Origin: Pirellulales bacterium
Lineage (GTDB): Bacteria > Planctomycetota > Planctomycetia > Pirellulales > Pirellulaceae
Assembly: GCA_022451045.1 (NCBI GenBank)
Contig: JAKUOW010000006.1
Coordinates: 22,678 to 66,043, forward strand
Direction of reading: 5' to 3'
DNA: 43,366 nt
The notes under the pieces were generated by a model, which did not search any database, was not told the origin of the DNA, and was given only the letters and a program-made list of their open reading frames with translations. The position numbers and the translations under genes are program-made. Below, in pieces: positions 1 through 7,010 of the stretch; the stretch's first letter is position 1, and the number at the start of each line of letters is the position of its first letter.

Positions 1-1
1 T

Positions 2-940
2 CGCATCAATTCTGCATATCAAACAGTATTTTCACGACTACCTACTCATCAGGAAGTCACCGAAGCAAAAGCGTATCTAAAAGCGTACGTAACAGAACTC
101 GATCCTGACGGAAAGCTTTCGGAACAGTTTGCCACTTGGAAGGAAGACGACACGGAAACCAATGAATATGAGGAAGCCATTCTTAAGTCGGACGGATTAC
201 TAGCGTTTTATTACTTTAAAGAATTGACTGATGGCATTGTCCCTAATTTAGCATCAGACAAGTACGGCCAGCTAATACTCAAACGCGACCCGATCGTAGA
301 TTCTGTGCTAAAGGTAGATGGAGAATCCACTCGACTGGAAACCCGACCCGGAGATGTCCAGTGGTTGCACCCGGACTCGAAACAATTGTCCGTCGAATAT
401 TGGGTACGACCGGAGTCGGCCAAACTCGGACTGATTATCGGGCGAGATGGCGGTGGAGTACGGATATGGAAATCAGGGCTTTATGAAGTCAACATCAATG
501 GCAAAGTAGAGCCAGTTGCTTTTCACGAGTTTTTTGGTGGTCAGGAACAAGGCTTGTTTCATGCCCCCAACACCCCGAAAGCCGTGCTGGCCTTGAAACA
601 ATGGCATCATGTCGTCATGACGTACGGAGGTGGCAAGCGTCACTTGTACGTAAATGGTGACTTAGCTCATTCACTTGATGTGACGGCTGACTTCCTAACC
701 GGCACCGCACCACTTTCGATCGGCAGCAGGTCTGATGATGAGGAATTCTTCCACGGCAGCATAGACAATGTAGCCATTTATTCTCGTGTTTTGAACTCCG
801 ACGAAGTTACCAACCACTATCAACTACATCAGAAAACGAAACCTCAACAGTCACCCCAGCCCGTTAGCCCAGAGTTTATCGCCATGGTGAGCCTTTGCCA
901 TGCGTTGATTTGCACAAATGAATTCATTTATCTGGATTAA
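2..940 (+). CDS. PSD1 (DUF1553) protein with LamG domain, 5' end missing
   Basis: The reading frame is open from the left edge, so the N-terminal heme (PSCyt1), DUF1549 and most of DUF1553 lie outside the window. The visible part starts with a DUF1553-like helical stretch (RINSAYQTVFSRLPTHQEV), runs into a LamG/concanavalin A-like fold (about visible residues 68-260, with the typical WHHVVMTY, HLYVNGDL and GSIDNVAIYSRVL strings), and returns to the DUF1553 closing helix ending NEFIYLD. The lectin-like module is therefore nested just before the last helix of the family. The family is found in planctomycetes and related phyla and is usually exported; its biochemical role is unknown. A TTG at 224 could be read as a start, but the coding sense continues upstream of it. 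The next gene is its usual DUF1501 partner, starting about 25 bases after this stop. Confidence 0.85.
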   Translation, partial: RINSAYQTVFSRLPTHQEVTEAKAYLKAYVTELDPDGKLSEQFATWKEDDTETNEYEEAILKSDGLLAFYYFKELTDGIVPNLASDKYGQLILKRDPIVDSVLKVDGESTRLETRPGDVQWLHPDSKQLSVEYWVRPESAKLGLIIGRDGGGVRIWKSGLYEVNINGKVEPVAFHEFFGGQEQGLFHAPNTPKAVLALKQWHHVVMTYGGGKRHLYVNGDLAHSLDVTADFLTGTAPLSIGSRSDDEEFFHGSIDNVAIYSRVLNSDEVTNHYQLHQKTKPQQSPQPVSPEFIAMVSLCHALICTNEFIYLD

Positions 941-965
941 CAACAACCAATCGCATACCAAACTG

Positions 966-2360
966 ATGCACGAATCCAATCCCAATTCCGTAACTACCGT
1001 TGACCGTCGCAGTATGCTGCGTGCGACTGCAACGGGTTTTGGTCATACAGCGTTATTAGGGCTGCTTGGTGCTGAGTCGATGGCAGCATCACGCAGTCCA
1101 CTGTTTAAGGCCCGCGCAAAAAATGTCATCTTTCTGTTCATGCACGGCGGGGTATCTCATATCGACTCGTTCGATCCAAAGCCTGAATTAGAGAAGAGGC
1201 ACGGTCAACCGTTACCCTTTGACAAACCGCTGCAATTTGCGCCGACCGGTAACCTCATGAAGTCCCCCTGGACTTTCAGACGTTACGGAGAATCCGGTCT
1301 TCCGATTAGTGAGTTATGGCCATATACCGGTTCGGTCATCGACGACATTTGCATGGTGCGCAGTCTAAAAGTCGAGCAAGTTGATCATGGTGGGGCCATC
1401 CTGCAACTGCATACCGGCTCGGCTGTATTCCCTCGTCCAAGCATGGGCGCGTGGGTAAATTATGGCCTTGGCAGCGTTAACGACAATCTGCCGGGGTTCA
1501 TCACCTTGTGTCCTACGACATTTCATGGAGCTACACAGTTATACGGATCAGCATTTCTTCCAGCATCCTATCAAGGTACCCCGATTGGTGACATGAATAT
1601 TCGCATGCAGGATGCGAGGCTCAAGAATTTGACTCGGATCGAAGGGTCTGACAAATTGCAGCAGATGCAGTTGAAATTGATTCGCAAATCGAACGAGAAT
1701 CACAAATCTAAATCGTCATCAGATTCCCGACTTGATGCCCGCATTGAGGCACTCGAATTGGCCTACAAGATGCAAGTAACTGCTCCCGGAGTCATGGACA
1801 TCAGTCAGGAAACGGATGATACCTATCGACTTTACGGTGTAAACGAAGAGCCAACCGATAACTTTGGTCGCCAGTGCCTTCTTGCTCGCAGGCTCGTTGA
1901 ATCCGGCGTGCGTTTTGTTCAGTGCACTCACAGTTATAAGTGGGATCAGCACGGGGACCTGCGGGGTGGCCATACGGCAAATGCAAAGGAAGTCGATAAG
2001 CCCATCGCAGGAATGATCAGGGATTTAAAGCAACGTGGATTGCTTGATGAAACGCTCGTTATCTTTGGCACTGAGTTTGGCCGTACACCTGTTGCACAGG
2101 GCAGTGACGGTCGTGACCACAATCCATACGGATTCACACTTTGGATGGCCGGTGGCGGAGTCAAGGGCGGTACTGCGTACGGCGCAACCGACGAATTCGG
2201 TTATTACGCTCAACAGGACATCGTCTCAATGTACGACTTTCATGCGACCATCCTGCGATTGCTTGGCATCGACCACGAGCAGTTGACTTACCGGCATGCC
2301 GGCCGCGACTTTCGGTTAACCGATGTTCACGGAAAGGTCATCACGGACATTTTGGCCTAA
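966..2360 (+). CDS. DUF1501 family protein, Tat-exported
   Basis: DUF1501 proteins belong to the alkaline phosphatase/sulfatase-like fold and normally sit beside PSD1 genes, as here; the substrate is unknown. The N-terminus has a twin-arginine leader (DRRSMLRATATGFG, then an AESMAA cleavage-like site). The body has the family strings FLFMHGGVSHIDSFDPKP, FGRQCLLARRLVESGVRFVQ, IFGTEFGRTP and GRDHNPYGFTLWMAGGGVKGG. The C-terminus (LLGIDHEQLTY, RLTDVHGKVITDILA) is nearly the same as that of the DUF1501 gene at 25263-26732, so the two are close paralogues. An ATG at 918 would overlap the upstream gene and add 16 residues before the Tat leader; ATG 966 leaves a normal leader and is preferred. Neither has a clear Shine-Dalgarno sequence. 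Confidence 0.9.
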   Translation: MHESNPNSVTTVDRRSMLRATATGFGHTALLGLLGAESMAASRSPLFKARAKNVIFLFMHGGVSHIDSFDPKPELEKRHGQPLPFDKPLQFAPTGNLMKSPWTFRRYGESGLPISELWPYTGSVIDDICMVRSLKVEQVDHGGAILQLHTGSAVFPRPSMGAWVNYGLGSVNDNLPGFITLCPTTFHGATQLYGSAFLPASYQGTPIGDMNIRMQDARLKNLTRIEGSDKLQQMQLKLIRKSNENHKSKSSSDSRLDARIEALELAYKMQVTAPGVMDISQETDDTYRLYGVNEEPTDNFGRQCLLARRLVESGVRFVQCTHSYKWDQHGDLRGGHTANAKEVDKPIAGMIRDLKQRGLLDETLVIFGTEFGRTPVAQGSDGRDHNPYGFTLWMAGGGVKGGTAYGATDEFGYYAQQDIVSMYDFHATILRLLGIDHEQLTYRHAGRDFRLTDVHGKVITDILA

Positions 2361-2361
2361 A

Positions 2362-3807
2362 CTAGAAAATCTCTTTCAATACGCGTCCGCCATCAGCAAT
2401 CGGGACGGGGCGGCCTTGTGCATCTGGTATTCGCAATTCCGGCGAAATACCAAGCCGCTCATAAATCGTCGCAGCAATATCCACCGGAGCTACCGGATCT
2501 GCAATCGGATACGCTGCATGCGCATCTGATTCCCCATAGATCGCTCCGCCCTGTACACCTGCGCCAGCAAACAGTGCCGGGAAACAGTACGACCAGTGAT
2601 CCCGACCGTCTTCCGCCCCTCGATTCAGAAATCGGGGAGTTCTGCCGATTTCGCCAGCAACCATAACCAGTGTATCGTCCAGCAATCCTCGCTGTTTCAT
2701 ATCCAACATAAATGCAGGTAAGCTGCGGTCCAAACCAGGAAGTAAGTGGTTACGCATAACGCGAGTCAACTCACGATGGCTATCCCAACTTGTTGTATCA
2801 TCGCCACGTACTGTCATATCCCACGCAACGGTAACAAATCTTGCGCCACGTTCAACCAATCGTCGGCTCAATAATAAGGACTGACCGAACAAATCCCGGC
2901 CGTATTCATCACGCAGCTTTGCATCCTCAAGCGTCACATCAAATGCCGAAGCAATATCCTTACTTGTCAGCAGATCGAGCGCTTGCCGTCGCAGTTCACC
3001 AAAAGACTGAACGTTGCGTGCAGATTCCAGGCGTCGACGTTCGTTGTCCAGTTGTGCACGTAACGACTGGCGTTTATGCAGCCGATCCAGCGATACGTCG
3101 TCCCAGCGGTTTAATCCTGCAGGACGGAAATCAAGCTGTTTGTCGTCACATGGTCGGAAGTACGGAGTATCCAATGGGCCATTCTTGCGAATGTGCGTGG
3201 CCATCGGGTTATATGGTTTTCCGAGCCACCCTGCATACTGACCATTAATGTCGTAAGAAGCAAAATGGCCAAGAAGCCGTGGCAGATATACATACGGCGG
3301 GAATTCTAATCCTCTGGAACCCGCAGCTTTCTTATCCAGATAACTGATAACGCTACCGTATGCAGGCCAGTCTTTATCCGTTGCGGAAACATTTGCAGAT
3401 CCACGGTCAGCCGGTGGCAATGTCTGACCGGTTTGAATGAAATGCGACCCGTTATGATTATTCTCAGAGTGGTTTAAGGTGCGTACTAACGCAAATTGAT
3501 CAGAGATCTTCGCAATATTTGGCAAATATTCACCGAATCTCAGCCCAGGTGTTTTGGTCTGAATGGTGCCAAACGGTCCGCGTATCGTTGTTGGAGCATC
3601 CGGGCGGACATCAAATGTCTCAAGCTGGCTCGGGCCCCCATAAAGGAACACAAAGATCACGGCCTTGGCTTTCGCCGCTCGAGCCTGCGTCTCAGCCTCT
3701 GCCCGCAACAGTTGGTCAAAGTGCATGCCAGCAAGGCCGGCACCGCCAACCTGCAGCATCTGCCTTCTTGTAAGTTGAGATTCGCGGCTACCAAGAATGT
3801 TTAACAT
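2362..3807 (-). CDS. DUF1501 family protein, Tat-exported
   Basis: A 481-residue DUF1501 protein. It has a Tat leader (LTRRQMLQVGGAGLAG) followed by VIFVFLYGGPSQLETFDVRPDAP, and later FGQSLLLSRRLVERGARFVTV, VAGEIGRTP and GRDHWSYCFPALFAGAGVQGG, the usual DUF1501 landmarks. It is of a different subtype from the gene at 966: it resembles the solo DUF1501 at 17734 more, for example in the GESDAHAAYP region and the PDAQGRPVPIADG tail. No PSD1 partner lies beside it on this strand. Its TAG stop lies one base from the TAA stop of the convergent gene, so the two mRNAs must overlap unless they end inside coding sequence. It is divergent from the esterase gene at 3919. Substrate unknown. Confidence 0.9.
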   Translation of the reverse strand: MLNILGSRESQLTRRQMLQVGGAGLAGMHFDQLLRAEAETQARAAKAKAVIFVFLYGGPSQLETFDVRPDAPTTIRGPFGTIQTKTPGLRFGEYLPNIAKISDQFALVRTLNHSENNHNGSHFIQTGQTLPPADRGSANVSATDKDWPAYGSVISYLDKKAAGSRGLEFPPYVYLPRLLGHFASYDINGQYAGWLGKPYNPMATHIRKNGPLDTPYFRPCDDKQLDFRPAGLNRWDDVSLDRLHKRQSLRAQLDNERRRLESARNVQSFGELRRQALDLLTSKDIASAFDVTLEDAKLRDEYGRDLFGQSLLLSRRLVERGARFVTVAWDMTVRGDDTTSWDSHRELTRVMRNHLLPGLDRSLPAFMLDMKQRGLLDDTLVMVAGEIGRTPRFLNRGAEDGRDHWSYCFPALFAGAGVQGGAIYGESDAHAAYPIADPVAPVDIAATIYERLGISPELRIPDAQGRPVPIADGGRVLKEIF

Positions 3808-3876
3808 GACCCATTCATTGTAGAAAAGCTAACAGACATTACCAATGTGAAACCGAATACAACTACGGTTAACTTG

Positions 3877-3882
3877 TATAAT
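3877..3882 (+). promoter_or_regulatory. possible -10 element (TATAAT)
   Basis: A perfect TATAAT lies 36 bases before the ATG at 3919 in the gap between divergent genes. The base order TTGTATAAT is close to, but not, an extended -10. No convincing -35 is seen at 16-18 bases upstream. If real, transcription would begin near 3889, which would exclude the alternative GTG start at 3847 for the esterase. Confidence 0.35.
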
Positions 3883-3918
3883 CAAGCTTTGGCACCCATC
3901 CCTTTAGACCTCTACCAG

Positions 3919-4785
3919 ATGCGTTCAATGAGATTAATTACAGCCGTTATCGTTACAGCCATTATCGGATTATTCCTTGATTTGCATCCATTTTTAGCAG
4001 AGTGTTTGGCGGAATCTCCTAAAGCAAAACCAGTTAGTTTGTGGAATGGGAAAGCACCTCAGGGAAACGGAGAATTCAAGGAAGAAGATGCATTCCTTAC
4101 CGTTTATCGACCGGAAAATGCCAATGGTACTGCAGCAATCATATGCCCCGGCGGTAGTTATGGCGGGCTGGCAATAGAGCCCGAAGGACATGGTATTGCC
4201 CGATGGCTAAATCAACACGGAATCACAGGATTCGTACTTCAATACCGACTTCCCGCCGGACGCAACGCCGTGCCTTTGCTAGATGTGCAACGAGCAATCG
4301 AATTTACCCGGGAAAACGCTCGGCAATATGGTCTTAAAAAAAATCAAATCGGCGTCATCGGGTTTTCCGCCGGTGGTCACCTCGCTTCCACTGCCGCGAC
4401 CCACTTCACCGCCAGTGCTCATCGCCCGAACTTTGCAATCCTTGTTTATCCAGTCATCACTATGGGAGAACAGGGGCACGCTGCATCACGAAGGAATTTA
4501 CTAGGCGCTGAGCCGGACGCCCGTCTCATTTCAAAGTTCAGCAATCATCTAAACGTCACGGCAAAGACGCCACCGGTATTTCTTGCCCATGCTCTCGATG
4601 ACAAGCCGGTACCGCCGGAAAACAGCAAGCTGTTTCATCAGGCATGCCAGAAAGCCGGCACAACGAGTAAACTACTATTGCTTGAAAGTGGTGGCCACGG
4701 ACTAAACGGCTACAAGGGTCCTAGTTGGGATGCATGGCAATCTCAGTCCCTTGACTGGCTACAAGAATTAAAGCTCACTAAATAA
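3919..4785 (+). CDS. secreted alpha/beta-hydrolase esterase (acetyl-xylan-esterase-like)
   Basis: An alpha/beta-hydrolase of the esterase/lipase type often annotated as xylan esterase or endo-1,4-beta-xylanase B-like in planctomycetes. The oxyanion-loop motif is CPGGSYGGLA, the nucleophile elbow is GFSAGG (Ser), the acid is probably Asp in HALDDKPVPP, and the His is in SGGHGLNG. It begins with a signal peptide (MRSMRLITAVIVTAIIGLFL). The frame opens at GTG 3847, but that adds 24 residues before the leader and lies upstream of a TATAAT at 3877, so ATG 3919 (or 3928) is the likely start. By family it would remove acyl groups from polysaccharide side chains, which fits the sulfatases and lyase elsewhere in the window. 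The exact substrate is not readable from sequence. Confidence 0.85.
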   Translation: MRSMRLITAVIVTAIIGLFLDLHPFLAECLAESPKAKPVSLWNGKAPQGNGEFKEEDAFLTVYRPENANGTAAIICPGGSYGGLAIEPEGHGIARWLNQHGITGFVLQYRLPAGRNAVPLLDVQRAIEFTRENARQYGLKKNQIGVIGFSAGGHLASTAATHFTASAHRPNFAILVYPVITMGEQGHAASRRNLLGAEPDARLISKFSNHLNVTAKTPPVFLAHALDDKPVPPENSKLFHQACQKAGTTSKLLLLESGGHGLNGYKGPSWDAWQSQSLDWLQELKLTK

Positions 4786-4802
4786 TCACTTTGGATTCGA
4801 CC

Positions 4803-5129
4803 ATGTCGTGTGACCGACCGGAAAACCAGCTTAATCAGCAAGGTGACGCATTGCCTATCACCGAGGCGACATCGCCTGCATGCGTGCCAGTCTTTAATTG
4901 CATCGTCTATGTTAATTACGGAGACAATTCAGTTCATGCTCGCGTAGCAAATCTCGCAGGACTCAGCTGCGATGCAAACAATGAACGCGATGCTCTCGGG
5001 AAACTCATTCCACTCTTCAAAACAATGTTAAAAGAGTTCACTGATGGGGGGATTGAGGTACCGTGGGTTGACCCCATCCCTGAAGCAGAATCAGGAGAGC
5101 AAGTTCGACTCATTCCCGTGCACCTGTAA
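4803..5129 (+). CDS. small HicB-like fold protein, function unknown
   Basis: A protein of 108 residues starting 17 bases after the esterase. Its central part (FNCIVYVNYGDNSVHARVANL, then LSCDANNERDALGKLIPLFKTML) follows the beta-beta-alpha pattern of HicB-type antitoxin partial-RNase folds: a YxxxV strand, an A-x-V-x-x-L-x-G strand, then a helix beginning with E-x-A. No HicA toxin and no DNA-binding C-terminal domain is seen nearby, so a toxin-antitoxin role is not supported. There is no signal peptide. A TTG at 4791 would add four residues; ATG 4803 is preferred. It may be co-transcribed with the esterase. Confidence 0.6.
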   Translation: MSCDRPENQLNQQGDALPITEATSPACVPVFNCIVYVNYGDNSVHARVANLAGLSCDANNERDALGKLIPLFKTMLKEFTDGGIEVPWVDPIPEAESGEQVRLIPVHL

Positions 5130-5158
5130 CTCATGACCACAACGACAGCGTCTGTGCA

Positions 5159-6061
5159 TTATTTTCGGTTTTGAGCTTCGGCGCGAATCTGCTTCTTTAC
5201 CTCGTTTAGCCGTTCCGGCCAAACAAACGTCGGAGCAGTGCGTGGGTCATATCCTTTTAAATGTCCGACCAGCCGTGTTGGCGCCTTGGTATATACAAGC
5301 CGTGTTCTGCCAAAGACCTCTCTGCACAGCTTGGCAAGTCCGGGATCGTATTGAATGAGCTCACGCCTGGTATCAACATAATTGTGATCATGATCCGGCG
5401 GTCGGTTATTTCCAAACCAGGACTGCACGCCTTCGGCCCAATACTCAAAGTGATTAACAGAGGCATATTTGGTGCGCCACAAGCCTAGTTGCATGGCACG
5501 GTCATACGTTGCCTTAAGCCTATCGTCGAAAGTCGGATCAAGATTCACTAAACCGCGCAGGTGAATATTGTGAGCAAACTCGTGGATCAATATACTCTCT
5601 GAGAAATAAGGGTCACCTTTATACGATAGCAAGTTTTCTTCACCAACCGAGCAAACAGGGTCTTCAATCGAGCCACCAAGACCTCTGGCACGAGCATCCA
5701 TGTAATCTTTTGGAGTTAGATGAGAATGTTCCGGTACATCGGTTGTGAATTCGTTATATGCCATCACAACACATCGAGATTTCGTTTCGACCATGGCCTG
5801 TCGCAGATCCGGTCTCCGTGAAAGCATCATATTTATAAGAAATGCAGCTTCCTTCAATGCGTAGTCATTTACGTTCTCTGATCCAAGCACCGGATAGCCA
5901 CTGGCACTAACATGCTTCTTATAAAAGGGATCTAGTTCTAAGTACGCCGGTGGCTCACTGATTTCAAACTCGGGCGTCTCATGTTTGCGTTGTGCACGTG
6001 TTTGACTGAATGTACTGCTGAATAAGACGACCAGCACAAGAAATTGAATTGATAGCTTCAT
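5159..6061 (-). CDS. secreted zincin-like metalloprotease candidate
   Basis: A 300-residue protein with a signal peptide (MKLSIQFLVLVVLFSSTFSQTRA). It carries a zinc motif HEFAH at residues 160-164, extended to HEFAHNIH, and a downstream EYWAE at 206-210 that could supply the third (glutamate) ligand of a gluzincin; the arrangement recalls anthrax lethal factor-like (ATLF) catalytic domains. The rest has no family I can name. It starts 7 bases after the end of the cytochrome/propeller gene, so the two are very probably one operon. An exported peptidase is the plain reading, but activity is inference. Substrate unknown. Confidence 0.7.
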   Translation of the reverse strand: MKLSIQFLVLVVLFSSTFSQTRAQRKHETPEFEISEPPAYLELDPFYKKHVSASGYPVLGSENVNDYALKEAAFLINMMLSRRPDLRQAMVETKSRCVVMAYNEFTTDVPEHSHLTPKDYMDARARGLGGSIEDPVCSVGEENLLSYKGDPYFSESILIHEFAHNIHLRGLVNLDPTFDDRLKATYDRAMQLGLWRTKYASVNHFEYWAEGVQSWFGNNRPPDHDHNYVDTRRELIQYDPGLAKLCREVFGRTRLVYTKAPTRLVGHLKGYDPRTAPTFVWPERLNEVKKQIRAEAQNRK

Positions 6062-6068
6062 AGTCTAT

Positions 6069-6926
6069 TTACTTTTTCATTTGCTCGATCCATTGCCGGA
6101 TAACCGAAACAGCTGCTTCATCCACTTCCGTTGTCGCAATGATCGGCATTTGACCTGTACCTCTTGTCGTTATGCGCTTAAACAACACTGACTTGTCCGG
6201 ATTGCCGGGAGTAATCAGCTTTCCAGCTTCCACTCCTTTGAGCCCGTGAAGCGGTACTTCGTCAACCACGTTCATTTCGGTCAGTGAACGGCTGAATTCA
6301 AAATGCATTTGAGAGTTGCCTCCCCCTGCCCCCACATGACACTGTGCGCAATTTGAAAAGATGTAAGACCTCGCTCGTGTTTCAATGGAAGCCGTTTCAT
6401 CCAGCAGGTCTGCAAGTTTTGGCACACCTTCGCCACCATGTGCAAACAAACCATCATTGGCGACACCACGTTGTTCACTTGCCGGCTTGGCGGCCGATGC
6501 AGCGGCCGATGCACTCTCTTTATCAAACGACCGGAGCATCTCTCGATGATTTGCAAACGTAGACACCTGAGGTTTGGTGTTCACTGTCACACGACCGGTT
6601 CTGTGCAAGAACGATAATTGATTCTCAACATGACTGCCGTAGTCAATGTCCTTGTTTAGCTGCACGGTCTGCAATCCAAGCACATAGTTAGCTGCACGTG
6701 AGTGGCACATCATACACTCGCTACGACTTGGGTAACGCCAGTTTTTCGTTTTGGCACCATTCACGGTCTTAATCTGAAACGCTTCATCACGCCCTTCATC
6801 TGCAACCAGTACTGCGTCTGTCTGGTTTCGATTCCAGCGGTATGAGTATCCAACCCATTCGTTTTGCTGCTTGGTCAAAAAGCGAGTTTCGATCCAGCGT
6901 CTCGATGATGGATCTCCCTCCGTCAT
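6069..6926 (-). CDS. C-terminal di-heme part of an interrupted propeller-cytochrome protein
   Basis: This 285-codon frame is the downstream part of the gene that starts at 9014; the two are in the same frame, separated by one TAG at 7008-7010. The reading frame between the TAG and this ATG still codes sensible sequence (EDQITASDTGPWGFPEKTVI), matching the domain that normally continues from SPLWSDGAGKTRY. The part has two CxxCH heme motifs, CMMCH at residues 71-75 and CAQCH at 193-197, as in the conserved C-terminal domain of SO_2930/HNE_0200-type proteins. ATG 6926 lies mid-domain, has no Shine-Dalgarno sequence and gives no signal peptide, so independent export of a heme protein from it is unlikely. 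It is either a fragment of a pseudogene, the readthrough product of the upstream frame, or the result of a sequence error. Confidence 0.6.
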   Translation of the reverse strand: MTEGDPSSRRWIETRFLTKQQNEWVGYSYRWNRNQTDAVLVADEGRDEAFQIKTVNGAKTKNWRYPSRSECMMCHSRAANYVLGLQTVQLNKDIDYGSHVENQLSFLHRTGRVTVNTKPQVSTFANHREMLRSFDKESASAAASAAKPASEQRGVANDGLFAHGGEGVPKLADLLDETASIETRARSYIFSNCAQCHVGAGGGNSQMHFEFSRSLTEMNVVDEVPLHGLKGVEAGKLITPGNPDKSVLFKRITTRGTGQMPIIATTEVDEAAVSVIRQWIEQMKK

Positions 6927-7007
6927 TTCTAATGAGAACGATTTAACGATTACGGTCTTTTCAGGAAAACCCCATGGCCCGGTGTCACTAGCTGTAATTT
7001 GATCTTC

Positions 7008-7010
7008 CTA
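7008..7010 (-). other. in-frame amber codon splitting a multidomain gene
   Basis: The codons around it read GTG TTA ACG GAT TAG GAA GAT CAA on the minus strand. It is codon 669 of a frame that is otherwise open from 9014 to 6069. A single substitution from CAG, AAG or GAG would explain it. Confidence 0.85.

Noticed and set aside
4791-5129. A HicAB toxin-antitoxin system
   Set aside because: No HicA-like small basic protein is encoded on either side.
7008-7010. Reassignment of TAG to an amino acid
   Set aside because: At least nine intact genes in the window end in TAG, so the codon works as a normal stop here.
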